NCBI RefSeq assembly: GCF_009856605.1
Contig: NZ_CP047242.1
Span: 4,842,001 to 4,906,000, forward strand
DNA: 64,000 nucleotides
Direction: 5' to 3'
Origin: Trichormus variabilis 0441
Lineage (GTDB): Bacteria > Cyanobacteriota > Cyanobacteriia > Cyanobacteriales > Nostocaceae
Shown here in pieces: positions 8,810 to 18,343 of this stretch. The stretch's first letter is position 1. Each line of letters starts with the position of its first letter. A program made the translations under genes and the position numbers. Under the pieces are notes generated by a model. That model did no database searches. It was not told the origin of the DNA and saw only the letters and a program-made list of their open reading frames with translations.

Positions 8810-9115
8810 TTACTTACCGCCGTAGAAAAAGGCAATATCTTTTTCTTTCAGGGGTGCAAAGCCTGCTTCTATCAGTAATTGATCAAGTTCTGCTTGAGGA
8901 ATATGTTTTGCGCCAATACGGATGATGCGCGATCGCATAGTATTAGATACACCACTACGCTGTCTATTTGCTTCCAAGGCCATGACTTTGTGATATAGTT
9001 CTAGCTTCACAGGGGGAATAGGTGTACCATCAAAATCGATACCTTTAGCGATCGCTTCATCAATAGCATCAGCACCTTTCGTATCAGAATTGGCTACGTT
9101 AGTTTCAGCAGTCAT
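8810..9115 (-). CDS. Conserved small cyanobacterial protein of unknown function
   Basis: This is a 101-residue soluble protein without signal peptide or membrane segment. The N-terminus is acidic and flexible; residues about 25-100 are compact and look strongly conserved in style (KGIDFDGTPIPPVKLELYHK, RSGVSNTMRSRIIRIGAKHI, then AFFYGGK). The C-terminal half looks helical and may form a small helix-turn-helix-like fold. I do not recognise a characterised family. It is monocistronic and convergent with the DUF3370 gene. Confidence 0.75.
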   Translation of the reverse strand: MTAETNVANSDTKGADAIDEAIAKGIDFDGTPIPPVKLELYHKVMALEANRQRSGVSNTMRSRIIRIGAKHIPQAELDQLLIEAGFAPLKEKDIAFFYGGK

Positions 9116-9185
9116 GATAATTTATTCTAATTTTATAGGTATATTTTACCAGTCAAGTCGCTTCGCTCCAATTCAAAATTCGTCT

Positions 9186-9230
9186 TGAAAAGTTTCCTAC
9201 GGCGGGAAACCCGCCTACAGAACTTTCCGC
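9186..9230. repeat. Palindromic repeat with GGCGGG/CCCGCC core
   Basis: GGCGGG and CCCGCC (9201-9206 and 9210-9215) pair around AAA, and an outer stem of AAAGTTT against AACTTT extends it. It looks like a dispersed hairpin repeat. Confidence 0.55.
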
Positions 9231-9256
9231 AAAATTCAAAATTCAAAATTCAAAAT
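9231..9256. repeat. Short tandem repeat AAAATTC x 3.7
   Basis: Three full copies and one partial copy of the heptamer AAAATTC, of the short tandemly repeated repeat type common in Nostocales. Confidence 0.85.
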
Positions 9257-9422
9257 GAAGACAGGACGAGAGTTTGGGGCTGTATATCTATCGCATTCTT
9301 TTTTCAAATTGCTATTATTTTTCGCGTTCTTTAAGTAATAAGTAATGACCATTTACTCATTACTCATTTAATCGGGTTCACCGATGATGACACCAACACG
9401 GTATGAATAAAAAATAGGTAAA

Positions 9423-11456
9423 TCAATTACCAATACGCCAAATTCTCATAGTGTTATCTTCACTACCACTAACTAGGTTTGCCCCATCAGGAGTAAAGGC
9501 GACGGTTGTCACAGTATTTTCATGTCCTTCTAGGGTGCGAATTTCCTCACCAGTTTCCAAATTCCACAACTTGATAGTCTGGTCGCGGCTGGCACTAGCA
9601 AGAGTGTTACCATCTGGACTAAAGGCAATTGATGTAATTGTTTCTGTACTACCTTTTAATGTACGGACTCTGGTACCTGCGCCTACCTTCCAAATTTTAA
9701 TGGTGCGATCGCGGCTGGCACTGGCAAGAGTGTTACCATCGGGACTAAAGGCGATTGATGTCACTGTTTCGCCATTTCCCGCCAGTGTGTGAGTTAAATT
9801 TCCCGTTTCTAAGTTCCAAATTTTCACAGTTTTATCAAAACTGCCACTAGCAATATTCACACCATCGGGACTAATAGCAACGGAACGCACCCAAAATGTA
9901 TGTCCGGTAAGAGTATTTATCAATCTTCCTGTATTTAAATTCCAGACTTTAACGGTGTTATCATCACTACCACTAACTAAGGTTTTGCCATTGGGACTGA
10001 TGGCGAGGGTATGAACTGCATCGCTATGTCCTGTTATGGTGCGAATTACTTGCCCAGTTTTCAGATTCCAGATTTTGATAGTGTTATCGTCACTACCACT
10101 AACTAAAGTTTTCCCATCTGGGCTAAAAACTACAGCATTCACTTTTCGGGAGTGTCCGTTCAAGGTAGAAATATCTTCACCTGTAGCTAACTGCCAAATT
10201 TTAATGGAGCGATCGCTACCACAGCTAGCTATGATTTGACCATTAGGACTAATAGCGAGGGAAACAAACGCGTTTTCGTCACTGGGAAGAGTGTTAGCCA
10301 GAGAAATAGTTCTCAAAGTTGTTTTGTGGGGCTGTGCTAAAACCACTTCACCAGCCTTATTCTGAGTTAATCTGGCGGATAAACTGCTGTAAATCCGTAG
10401 ATATTGGCTAAACCAAGATTCGCTAAAACCAAATAGCAAAACTAAAGCACTAAGCAAGACTACACTTCTTAGTAGGGAATATTTCTTGGGTGACTTAGAT
10501 AAATATGTCGTCTGAGGTACAGGGATTTTTCCAGAAGTCTGGCCGGCGGCTGGTAAAGCGAGGGGCTGTTTGGGAGTGATATCTTTAATAACTTCATCAG
10601 CCGATGTGTAGCGGTGCTTGAGGTCTTTTTGCAGCAGCTTGTCCAGCACAAAATCTAATTCAGGCGTTAAGGGACTGCGTAAATATTGCCGCCAATTGGA
10701 CACCCAGCTATAACCGTGTTCCATCCACAATTGGAATGGCGAAACACTAGTTATGAGGTGAAAGCAGGTAGCCCCCAAGGCAAACAAATCACTAGCAGCA
10801 TAAGCCTTACCATCCCGAATTTGTTCTAGTGGTGAGTAACCATGTGAGCCAATGGATGTGCCAAAATTCTGTACTTTGGCGGTTAATTGTTTAGATGAAC
10901 CAAAGTCAATGAGATTTAATCGCCCATCGGTGCGACACCGGATAATATTTTCCGGTTTGATATCTCGATGAATCACACCGCGATCGTGAATAAACTTAAG
11001 AACAGGCAGTAAATCTAGTAAAATTGCTTGAATTTCCCCTGGTCGATAATTCTTACGCTGCTGCAACTCCTTGAGGAGATTTTGCCCATTAATAAACTGC
11101 TGCACCAAATACAGACAGTTGTCTTGCTCAAAATAAGCCATCAAGGTGGGAATTTGGGGGTGTTCGCCGAGTTCTTGTAAGCGCTTGGCTTCCTCAGCAA
11201 ATAACTCCACAGCTTTTTTTTGTGACCAAGTACCTTGAAACTTTGGTGCTAGTTGCTTAATAACACAAGGTTCATTTAATTTATCTTTATCTTCTGATAG
11301 ATAAGTTCTGCCAAATCCCCCCTCATCAGAAAGTACTCGCACAACACGAAAACGATTCCTCAAAAGCGGTACTAAGGTAGTACCACAACTTTGACACGAC
11401 TTTTTTCCATCAGCATTTAATGGATTTAGGCAATCTGGATTTAAGCAGCAGATCAT
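9423..11456 (-). CDS. Membrane Ser/Thr protein kinase with WD40 propeller
   Basis: This is a 677-residue protein. Residues 1-27 form a zinc-ribbon-like Cys cluster (CLNPDCLNP, then CQSCG). Residues about 35-295 are a Hanks kinase: glycine loop SDEGGFGRTYL, IHRDIKPENII near 161, LIDFGSS near 182, and activation segment GSHGYSPLEQ. A single transmembrane segment lies at about 328-350. Residues 388-677 hold seven WD40 units (SPDG, GSDDNT, IKIW patterns), enough for one seven-bladed propeller. I infer a cytoplasmic kinase with an extracytoplasmic propeller as sensor or scaffold. Blades 5 and 6 are nearly identical, as are 2 and 3, pointing to recent blade duplication. Confidence 0.93.
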   Translation of the reverse strand: MICCLNPDCLNPLNADGKKSCQSCGTTLVPLLRNRFRVVRVLSDEGGFGRTYLSEDKDKLNEPCVIKQLAPKFQGTWSQKKAVELFAEEAKRLQELGEHPQIPTLMAYFEQDNCLYLVQQFINGQNLLKELQQRKNYRPGEIQAILLDLLPVLKFIHDRGVIHRDIKPENIIRCRTDGRLNLIDFGSSKQLTAKVQNFGTSIGSHGYSPLEQIRDGKAYAASDLFALGATCFHLITSVSPFQLWMEHGYSWVSNWRQYLRSPLTPELDFVLDKLLQKDLKHRYTSADEVIKDITPKQPLALPAAGQTSGKIPVPQTTYLSKSPKKYSLLRSVVLLSALVLLFGFSESWFSQYLRIYSSLSARLTQNKAGEVVLAQPHKTTLRTISLANTLPSDENAFVSLAISPNGQIIASCGSDRSIKIWQLATGEDISTLNGHSRKVNAVVFSPDGKTLVSGSDDNTIKIWNLKTGQVIRTITGHSDAVHTLAISPNGKTLVSGSDDNTVKVWNLNTGRLINTLTGHTFWVRSVAISPDGVNIASGSFDKTVKIWNLETGNLTHTLAGNGETVTSIAFSPDGNTLASASRDRTIKIWKVGAGTRVRTLKGSTETITSIAFSPDGNTLASASRDQTIKLWNLETGEEIRTLEGHENTVTTVAFTPDGANLVSGSEDNTMRIWRIGN

Positions 11457-11759
11457 GTTCTGACAGGCGCGGCTGCATGAAAATGTATAGGAACTTTGTC
11501 CCGAAATTCCCTTGGTGAAGAGTAGCTCTCACATACGTTTGGTAGACGACGCTGGCTGAGGAATTTGGGGCGCTTTTATATCGTAAATCCTGGTAAATGC
11601 TGAACAGTCTTGCTCATTACAGCAAAACTTGGAGAGCTTGATAATTTATTATTCTCCAGATTATAGAATATTCCGAATTGAATTGGGGATTGGGAAGAGG
11701 CAGGGGAGCAGGGAGCAGGGAGCAGGGGGAAAAGATATACTAACCCATGACTTGAAAAT
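11457..11759. other. Spacer with GGGAGCA repeats
   Basis: No supported gene. A run of GGGAGCA heptamers sits at about 11704-11729. A short open frame here is made partly of repeat sequence and was not accepted. Confidence 0.5.
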
Positions 11760-12518
11760 TTAAAAGCCATCTGTTAAATCAGCAGGTGTCATGTGGGAAT
11801 GAACTACTTGACCGTCTTTAAACCATACAATGCGTTTGGTTTGCCGAGCAACTTCTGGTTCGTGCGTGACCATAACTACTGTAATTCCACCGCTATTTAA
11901 TTCGGTAAAAATATCCAACACCTCTTGGGTAGTGCGGGAATCAAGTGCGCCTGTTGGTTCATCTGCTAAGAGGACGACGGGACGATTGACAATGGCACGG
12001 GCGATCGCTACTCTTTGTTGTTGTCCACCAGATAATTGAGTAGGTTTGTTGTTGAGGCGTTTTTCTAAGCCTACACGAATCAAAGCTTCTGTGGCGCGAT
12101 CGCGTCTTTCATTGGGGGTAACATCAGCATAAACCATCGGTAGCATAACGTTTTCTAAAGCCGATAGTTGGGGTAACAAATGGAATTGTTGAAACACAAA
12201 CCCCAATTTTCTGTTGCGGATATGCGCCAAATCTTTATCATTCATTTGCGCCACATCCAGACCATCTAAATAATAATGTCCTTCTGTAGGACGATCCAAA
12301 CAGCCAATAATATTCATCGCTGTGGATTTACCAGAACCCGAAGGCCCCATAATGGAACAATACTCACCCTCATTAATTACCAAATTCACATCATTGAGGG
12401 CTTTAACTTCAGTTTCCCCAATACCATAAACTTTAAAAATATTTTCTAGGCGAATAATTGCTGACTGTGGTGCAGGATGAGGAACGAGGGAATCGGTAAG
12501 AGAAATTGTGTTTGACAT
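11760..12518 (-). CDS. MacB/LolD/DevA-type ABC transporter ATPase
   Basis: This is a 252-residue ATP-binding subunit. Walker A is GPSGSGKST (about 58-66), the Q-loop VFQQFHLLPQL, the signature [14 protein letters not shown], Walker [14 protein letters not shown], and the H-loop VTHEPEVA. The GALDS and LGFVFQQFHLLP stretches place it in the MacB/LolD/DevA group, which powers FtsX-type permeases that drive efflux through a membrane fusion protein and outer membrane channel. No permease is adjacent. It may serve the ATPase-less module at 24354-27037; this is inference. About 18 residues before ENIFKVYG are extra compared with the ATPase at 23282. Confidence 0.9.
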   Translation of the reverse strand: MSNTISLTDSLVPHPAPQSAIIRLENIFKVYGIGETEVKALNDVNLVINEGEYCSIMGPSGSGKSTAMNIIGCLDRPTEGHYYLDGLDVAQMNDKDLAHIRNRKLGFVFQQFHLLPQLSALENVMLPMVYADVTPNERRDRATEALIRVGLEKRLNNKPTQLSGGQQQRVAIARAIVNRPVVLLADEPTGALDSRTTQEVLDIFTELNSGGITVVMVTHEPEVARQTKRIVWFKDGQVVHSHMTPADLTDGF

Positions 12519-12643
12519 GGGTAAATGGGTAATTGGTAATTGGTAAATTAACTCTTGCTGTTGGGAATAGGTAGTGATATGTGTAAGACTTTTATGTTAG
12601 CAATAATACTTTTTAAATAACTCCACAAATTTCTGCCCAATCC

Positions 12644-12680
12644 CCAATCCCCAATCCCTAACCCCCAATCCCCAATCCCC
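12644..12680. repeat. CCCCAAT heptamer repeats
   Basis: Several CCCCAAT/CCCTAAC copies in tandem upstream of the channel-like gene; the same heptamer (opposite strand GGGGATT) recurs at 19328-19402. Confidence 0.75.
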
Positions 12681-12783
12681 AGCGTAACGTGTTTTCAGTT
12701 ACAGTTATGCCGGATGCAATTAAGCCACAATGTTGATTAATCAATAGAAGTGCAGCCCTACCTATAAACGATGCTGCTGTCAC

Positions 12784-14469
12784 ATGAAACCTCGAATTAT
12801 TGTTTGTGGCTTAGGACGAACTGGATATAAAATCTTCCGTTTGCTGAGACAGCAAGGTGCGTTTGTAGTAGGTATTCATCACAAACCCATCCCTGGCGAA
12901 GCTGGGGGAGATGTAATTATTGGCAATTTACAAACGGCTGCTACCTTAGCAGCCGCAGGGATTCATCAAGCACAAACTTTGGTGATTGCTAGCTCGGATG
13001 ATGCTGTAAATTTGTCGATTATGATGCAGGCAAGGGTGCTAAATCCGCATATTCGGATTATTAACCGCTTTTACAATATTAATTTAGGCGATCGCCTAGA
13101 TCAAACTCTGCCAGAACACCTGAGTATGAGTGTGATTGGATTAGCCGCACCATTATTTACTTTTGCTGCTTTAGGAAATCAAGCAATTGGGCAGATCAAG
13201 TTATATGAGCAGACTTGGCCTGTCCAAGAAGAGTATATTGATGAAAATCATCCTTGGCTTGGTCGTAAGTTAAGTGACCTGTGGGAGTGTCCGACACGGA
13301 TGCCGATTTATTACTTACCTGTGGAAGGGGAGATGAGTTTGGTATCGGCGGTACTGTCTGGACAACACTTAAGAATAGGCGATCGCTTAATCGTGGGTAT
13401 CCAGCCCCGTATCCGTTCTAACAGACGATCCTTAATCAAAAAATGCCTGAAAGTTCTCACTAGTTTACGGCAATTTCAGCAACATGGACAATCGATAATT
13501 GTGGGGGCGATCGTTTTACTGGCGATCGTTATAATTGCTACCCTCACCTATATGTCTACTGAATTGAGCTTATCTATGGTTGATGCGCTCTATTTTTCTG
13601 TAGGTATGATTACTGGTGCAGGTGGCAATGACAAGGTAGCGGAAAATGCTCCCAACAGTATCAAATTATTCACTGTGGTTATGATGCTGGTTGGCGCTGT
13701 GGTAATTGGTATTTGGTATGCCATGATCACAGATTTTATTCTGGGTACACGCTTCAAGCAGTTTTGGGATGCAGCCCGGATTCCCCTGCGTCATCACTAT
13801 ATTGTCTGTGGTTTAAGCGGTGTTGGTAGTAAAATTGTTCAGCAACTTCATACCAGTGGTTATGAAGTGGTAGTGATTGAAACTGACTCCAACAATAAAT
13901 ACGTCAATTCTGTACGTGGGTTAGGTATTCCCGTAATTCAAGGCGATGCCAGTTTCCGTACCACCCTCAAAACCAGCAATATAGATTCTGCGGCCGCCGT
14001 GCTAGCTGTAACCAATAATGATGCTACTAACCTAGAGATCGCCCTAAAAGCTAAAGGTTTAGCCCCTAAGATTCCCGTAATTGTCCACTATGCCGACCCT
14101 GATTTTGCAGGTATAGCGCAACAAGTATTTGACTTTGAAGCGGTATTAAGTTCAGCAGAATTGGCAGCACCAGCCTTTGCGGCGGCGGCTTTGGGCGGAC
14201 GTATTTTGGGTAACGGCATCACCGCAGATAAACTTTGGGTAGCATTTGCCACTTTAATTACGCCGTCACATCCTTTTTGTGGTCATGTGGTCAAAGATAT
14301 AGCCATGTCGGCTGACTTTGTGCCTTTATATGTAGAAGCTAATGGTCAAAGGGTTCACGGCTGGAACTTATTAGCAACATACCTGAGGGAAGGCGATGTT
14401 TTATATTTAACAATGCCAGCAAATCAGCTATATAAATTGTGGCGTGACGAACGGGCGTGTAATGCCTAG
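12784..14469 (+). CDS. TrkA/RCK protein with two-helix channel-like module
   Basis: This is a 561-residue protein with two NAD-binding TrkA-N/RCK units flanking a membrane module. The first Rossmann motif is VCGLGRTGYKI at residues 7-17. The transmembrane helices are at about 238-258 and 295-315, with a pore-like loop between (YFSVGMITGAGGND, from residue 269). The second Rossmann motif VCGLSGVGSKI is near 340, and TrkA-C-like regions close each unit. It resembles two-TM potassium channels with RCK domains, but the TVGYG filter is absent, so ion selectivity cannot be assumed. It is probably a plasma-membrane transporter or nucleotide-regulated channel relative. It stands alone. Confidence 0.8.
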   Translation: MKPRIIVCGLGRTGYKIFRLLRQQGAFVVGIHHKPIPGEAGGDVIIGNLQTAATLAAAGIHQAQTLVIASSDDAVNLSIMMQARVLNPHIRIINRFYNINLGDRLDQTLPEHLSMSVIGLAAPLFTFAALGNQAIGQIKLYEQTWPVQEEYIDENHPWLGRKLSDLWECPTRMPIYYLPVEGEMSLVSAVLSGQHLRIGDRLIVGIQPRIRSNRRSLIKKCLKVLTSLRQFQQHGQSIIVGAIVLLAIVIIATLTYMSTELSLSMVDALYFSVGMITGAGGNDKVAENAPNSIKLFTVVMMLVGAVVIGIWYAMITDFILGTRFKQFWDAARIPLRHHYIVCGLSGVGSKIVQQLHTSGYEVVVIETDSNNKYVNSVRGLGIPVIQGDASFRTTLKTSNIDSAAAVLAVTNNDATNLEIALKAKGLAPKIPVIVHYADPDFAGIAQQVFDFEAVLSSAELAAPAFAAAALGGRILGNGITADKLWVAFATLITPSHPFCGHVVKDIAMSADFVPLYVEANGQRVHGWNLLATYLREGDVLYLTMPANQLYKLWRDERACNA

Positions 14470-14486
14470 TTTGAGGGATTGGGGAA

Positions 14487-14614
14487 CAATACGCTTCGGA
14501 TAAGCAGGGGAGGAAAGGAGTTTATTTTCATAATTTTTCTCTTCCTCTGCTTCTCTTCTCCCCTGACTTCCCCTGCCTGCCTTAACCAAGAAATCCCTTA
14601 ACCGAAACGTATTG
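14487..14614. mobile_element. MITE-like element with CAATACG ends
   Basis: Ends 14487-14504 (CAATACGCTTCGGATAAG) and 14597-14614 (complement CAATACGTTTCGGTTAAG) match at 16 of 18 positions. The 128-bp unit has a G/A-rich half and a C/T-rich half and no coding capacity. It lies between convergent genes. Confidence 0.6.
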
Positions 14615-14686
14615 GATTAGAGAAGGTGGGACACTTTTCATTCTTCCAGCACTCAGTCCCTAATCCCCAGTCCCTAATCCCTAAAC

Positions 14687-17194
14687 TTATCGCACTTCCA
14701 CAACTGCAATCACTTTTTCATCGCGGTTGAGTTGGAGGATGGTTTCACCTTTACCATCTCTGGGCAATATCGGTACTGTGTCTGTGGATATCCGCACTAC
14801 TCGCTCTCTATTGGTAAGTAATGCCACTTCACTAGAGGTATTTGCCCCTACCATAGCCGCGAGATTATCGGTTTTATTGACAAATTTCATGGATTGTGTA
14901 CCTAAGTCACCTCGATTTGCTGACTTGATCTGATTGACTGGTAAGCGTTTCGCGTATCCTTCCTCAGTGACTAACAATAAATACTCTGCTTGTGCTGCAT
15001 TCACGCAACCAACCATACACTGATTTCTCAGCAACCGGAATGCTTGTAAACCCATCGCCGTCCTACCCATAATTGGTAGTTGTTCATCATTGGCAGAGAA
15101 TCTCAACAATCGTCCCCCAGAACTAGCCAAAATTAGGTGCTGTCCTGCTTTACTGAACTGAGTTAAGAGTAATTCATCATCATCTTTGAGTTTTAAAATC
15201 GTTACACCACGACGAGTCAAGTTAGTTAATTCTTCCAACGATAGGCGTTTAATTCTTCCCTGCTTAGTTAAGAGAATTAATTGTTGCGCCGCCAAATTTT
15301 CTGGTAGTAAAAGGCGGCTGACTACGGGTTCTTGATTACCTTGGGCTGTGGTAGTTAGCATGGTAATCAATGGTGTTCCCCTTGGTGAACGTCCAGTAGT
15401 TAGGGGAATGTCTCCCACTTTCACTGGGTAGAGTTTACCGCCGTTGGTGAGTACTAATAATTCTTTGTGGGTGTCGGTGATGTTGGTTTGGATAATGAAG
15501 TCATGTTCTAGCAGACCATTTTCCACCTTAGATTTTTTCCCTGGCTGAATCCGGCGTAGGTATCCGCGATGGGTAATCTCTAAAATCGCTTCTTCCGCAG
15601 GTTCTAAAGGTGAAAGATTTTCTGTATCTTCATCTGTTTTGGCAGAACTATTGTGTTTATCAGCCTTTTTATTTTTGGGTAGTTCCTCCAAACTTTTAGC
15701 GCCTAACTTTGTGCGTCGAGGATCGCCGTATTTTCGTTTGAGCGATCGCAAATCTTTTTTCAGCGCCTTGAGTAATTCTTTGCGATCGCTTAATAACCGA
15801 TCCAACAAAGTGATCTGTTCGCTCAGTTCCCCAAACTCACGCTGTAAGTTCTGTTGTTCTAAACTGGTAAGGCGACGCAATGGCATGGACAAAATTGCAT
15901 CTGCTTGGTCTTCACTCAAATCTAGTTGGCTACACAGGGTAACTTTCGCCGTACTTCCATCGGGTGCTTGTCGCAAAATTTCGATGACCTCATCTAAGTT
16001 AGATAAGGCTTTGAGTAAACCTTCGACGGTGTTTAATCTGCTGGCTGCTTTACCCAACTCATAACTGTAGCGACGATTGAGGGTGTGTTCTCGAAAATTC
16101 AAAAACTCTTGTAACAATTGCCGCAAACTTAACTGGCGGGGTTGTCCCTCAACAATAGCCAAAAGAATTGCCCCAAAGTTAGTTTGCAAAGCTGTTTGAT
16201 GATACAAATGCTGGAGAACTTCTTGGGGATTGGTATCCCGTTTGAGTTCAATCACAACCCGCATCCCTTCGCGATCGCTTTCATCCCGCAGATCAGAAAT
16301 TCCTTGCAGGCGGCCTTGATTGACTAATTCCGCGACTTTCTCAATCCAGCCAGCCTTATTCACCTGATAAGGCAATTCCGTGACGATAATTGCCATCCGG
16401 CGTTTACTTCCCCTACCGCCAGGAATTTCCTCAACGGTAGCCACACCCCGCAGGACAATACCACCTTTACCCGTGATATAAGCTTCCCGAATCCCAGTCT
16501 CACCAACTATTTCCCCACCAGTGGGAAAGTCTGGCCCCGGTATCAACTCTAATAATTTTTCATCAGCTAAATCTGGTTGGTCAATGAGGGCAATCAAACC
16601 ATCAACTATTTCCCCTAAATTATGCGGGGGAATATTTGTCGCCATCCCCACCGCAATTCCTGAACAACCATTCAGCAATAAAAACGGCAACTGAGCAGGT
16701 AATACTGTCGGCTCTTGTTGGGAGTTATCAAAGTTACCCACAAATTCCACAGTTTCTTCACCAATTTCTGTCAGCATTCCCTCATGACTAATGGGAGCTA
16801 GACGCGTTTCTGTGTAACGCATCGCCGCCGGTGGGTCATTATCGACGCTGCCAAAATTACCATGTCCACCAAGTAAAGGGTAACGGCTGGAAAAATCCTG
16901 CACCAGCCTCACCAAAGCATCATAAACAGCTTGATCGCCATGAGGGTGGTATTTACCCAGCACATCCCCCACCACACGGGCGCATTTCCGGTATGGTCTA
17001 TCGGGGGTTAAACCAAGTTCGTGCATGGCATATAAAATCCGCCGATGAACTGGCTTTAAGCCATCACGAACATCTGGTAATGCTCGGCCAACAATCACAC
17101 TCATGGCATATTCGAGATAAGACCGTTGCATCTCTGTGTGCAGGGCTGTTGTGATTACCTGTCCCGTGGAGAGAAGGTTTAACTGTTTTGCCAT
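14687..17194 (-). CDS. DNA topoisomerase IV / gyrase subunit A-like protein
   Basis: This is an 835-residue type IIA topoisomerase A subunit, which breaks and rejoins DNA with a B-subunit partner. The N-terminal domain has the catalytic Arg126-Tyr127 ([10 protein letters not shown]) and the region [13 protein letters not shown]. There is a coiled-coil region at about 430-490, a charged linker at about 505-535, and a C-terminal beta-pinwheel at about 540-835. I see no GyrA-box QRRGGKG, so it is more ParC-like than a supercoiling gyrase; cyanobacteria commonly have two such proteins. At the position of the quinolone-contact Ser83 of E. coli GyrA it carries Gln88. The convergent neighbour lies beyond a MITE. 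Confidence 0.9.
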   Translation of the reverse strand: MAKQLNLLSTGQVITTALHTEMQRSYLEYAMSVIVGRALPDVRDGLKPVHRRILYAMHELGLTPDRPYRKCARVVGDVLGKYHPHGDQAVYDALVRLVQDFSSRYPLLGGHGNFGSVDNDPPAAMRYTETRLAPISHEGMLTEIGEETVEFVGNFDNSQQEPTVLPAQLPFLLLNGCSGIAVGMATNIPPHNLGEIVDGLIALIDQPDLADEKLLELIPGPDFPTGGEIVGETGIREAYITGKGGIVLRGVATVEEIPGGRGSKRRMAIIVTELPYQVNKAGWIEKVAELVNQGRLQGISDLRDESDREGMRVVIELKRDTNPQEVLQHLYHQTALQTNFGAILLAIVEGQPRQLSLRQLLQEFLNFREHTLNRRYSYELGKAASRLNTVEGLLKALSNLDEVIEILRQAPDGSTAKVTLCSQLDLSEDQADAILSMPLRRLTSLEQQNLQREFGELSEQITLLDRLLSDRKELLKALKKDLRSLKRKYGDPRRTKLGAKSLEELPKNKKADKHNSSAKTDEDTENLSPLEPAEEAILEITHRGYLRRIQPGKKSKVENGLLEHDFIIQTNITDTHKELLVLTNGGKLYPVKVGDIPLTTGRSPRGTPLITMLTTTAQGNQEPVVSRLLLPENLAAQQLILLTKQGRIKRLSLEELTNLTRRGVTILKLKDDDELLLTQFSKAGQHLILASSGGRLLRFSANDEQLPIMGRTAMGLQAFRLLRNQCMVGCVNAAQAEYLLLVTEEGYAKRLPVNQIKSANRGDLGTQSMKFVNKTDNLAAMVGANTSSEVALLTNRERVVRISTDTVPILPRDGKGETILQLNRDEKVIAVVEVR

Positions 17195-17420
17195 GAGTTT
17201 TTTCCCTGAGATTGAATTACATAAAAGTCGCTTGCACTAAACACGGCAGCAAACACAGCATAACGGATGAAATGGGATTCATAACACAATATTGATGATC
17301 ACCGGATAAAAAGCCGTAGTATTATCCTTGATGACAGCAAAGCATATTGATACTAAAAATAAGCTAGACAACTGTGTTTATTCAGATTGTCATCCCATTA
17401 CCTCTATAAATAAAATTCTC

Positions 17421-17825
17421 ATGAAAACTGTTTTGATTGTCGAAGACGATCTAATTAATGCTCGTGTATTTTCCAAAATTTTGACCAAGCGCGGTGGCTT
17501 AGGCGTGAAACATACTGAAAATGTAGATGAGGTGATGAAAATTGCTCAGTTAGGAGAGGCAGACCTAATTCTAATGGATGTTTCTCTATCTAGGAGTGTT
17601 TATCAAGGCAAATCTGTGGATGGGATCAAGATTACACAAATGTTAAAGTCTGACCCCCAAACAGCAAACTTACCAGTAATTCTCGTCACAGCACACGCTA
17701 TGGAAGGCGATCGCGAGAACTTTCTCCGGCTGAGTGGTGCTGATGGCTACATCTCTAAGCCCGTTGTAGACCACCAGCAATTCGTTGACCAAATCATAGC
17801 TCTTCTCCCCAGTGACAACCACTGA
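17421..17825 (+). CDS. Single-domain response regulator
   Basis: This is a 134-residue CheY-type receiver. The acidic pair is in VLIVEDD, the phospho-accepting Asp in LILMDVSLS, the Thr/Ala switch in VILVTAHAM and the Lys in GYISKPV. It has no output domain, so it acts by protein contact. A longer frame opens at 17328, but I chose ATG 17421 because the receiver fold begins directly there and the 31 extra residues look non-domain. No clear ribosome site precedes either start. No histidine kinase is adjacent. It divergently faces the topoisomerase gene. A strong terminator follows. Confidence 0.88.
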   Translation: MKTVLIVEDDLINARVFSKILTKRGGLGVKHTENVDEVMKIAQLGEADLILMDVSLSRSVYQGKSVDGIKITQMLKSDPQTANLPVILVTAHAMEGDRENFLRLSGADGYISKPVVDHQQFVDQIIALLPSDNH

Positions 17826-17845
17826 ACGCTTTATAAATTTTTTCA

Positions 17846-17895
17846 GGAACCATCACTCAAAAAAAAGATTGGGTGATGGTTCCCAATTTTATAGT
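17846..17895 (+). terminator. Rho-independent terminator of the response regulator gene
   Basis: GGAACCATCAC (17846-17856) and GTGATGGTTCC (17873-17883) form a perfect 11-bp stem, starting 21 bases after the stop codon and followed by a T-containing tail. Confidence 0.75.
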
Positions 17896-17932
17896 ATAAA
17901 CGTACTATAAACATGGATAATAAGCAAGTGGT

Positions 17933-17972
17933 TAGGGGTGTAAGGGTGTAGGGGTGTAGGGGTTTAGGGGTT
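17933..17972. repeat. Octamer tandem repeat TAGGGGTG x 5
   Basis: Five consecutive octamers: TAGGGGTG, TAAGGGTG, TAGGGGTG, TAGGGGTT and TAGGGGTT. The same unit is found inside the metalloprotease gene (3211-3250). Confidence 0.9.
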
Positions 17973-18084
17973 GAAGAGAAATCAATCTCTTCTGCCTGGC
18001 TTTATGTCTCCGGGTACTGGTCTCTGCCTTTCTTGACAACTATTGGCAGAACTCAGTATATTCAGCGAGTGAATCAAGTTAATA

Positions 18085-18253
18085 GTTAACGTGAGTTCGA
18101 CAAGTCTTTTTCGACCTCTCCCCCAGCCCCTCTCCGACGCGGAGAGGGGAGTAAAGAGCTAAAATGTCAACAAAAAATAGGGTTTTAAAGCCTCTCTCCT
18201 TGCAGGGGAGAGGTTTGGAGAGGGGTTTTTGTATTCGTCGAACTCACGTTAAG
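18085..18253. mobile_element. MITE with TTAACGTGAGTTCGAC ends and C/T-rich core
   Basis: The ends GTTAACGTGAGTTCGAC (18085-18101) and GTCGAACTCACGTTAAG (18237-18253) are inverted repeats matching at 16 of 17 positions, with TTAA at both borders. The interior has paired hairpins of ACCTCTCCCC and GGGGAGAGG type. A similar core, without these ends, sits in frame in cobG (32578-32690). Confidence 0.75.
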
Positions 18254-18272
18254 TTATTGGTCTCACCAATTT

Positions 18273-18340
18273 CCTACACCCCTACACTCCCATACCCCTA
18301 CACTCCCATACCCGTACACCCTCATACCCCTACACCCCTA
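18273..18340. repeat. Degenerate CCTACACC repeat array
   Basis: CCTACACC, CCTACACT and CCCATACC units follow each other almost to the stop codon of the TPR gene. This is the complement-strand form of the TAGGGGTG repeat. Confidence 0.8.
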
Positions 18341-18343
18341 ATT

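Larger units (their letters stand above)
9116..9422. other. Repeat-rich spacer
   Basis: No gene. It contains a palindromic repeat (9186-9230), an AAAATTC heptamer repeat (9231-9256), and an imperfect inverted repeat of TAATAAGTAATGA type around 9330-9370. Confidence 0.6.
17826..18343. other. Repeat cluster between response regulator and TPR gene
   Basis: No gene. It holds, in order, a terminator, five TAGGGGTG-type octamers, a MITE with TTAACGTGAGTTCGAC ends, and a long degenerate CCTACACC/CCCATA repeat (18273-18340) that reaches the end of the TPR gene. Confidence 0.7.

Noticed and set aside
11576..11770. 64-codon open frame on the minus strand
   Set aside because: It overlaps the ATPase gene end and consists largely of GGGAGCA repeats.
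17328..17420. N-terminal extension of the response regulator
   Set aside because: The receiver domain starts at the inner ATG (17421); the extra 31 residues have no domain character and no better ribosome site.
18085..18340. CRISPR-like array
   Set aside because: The repeats are short contiguous octamers and a fold-back element, with no constant-length spacers and no cas genes nearby.
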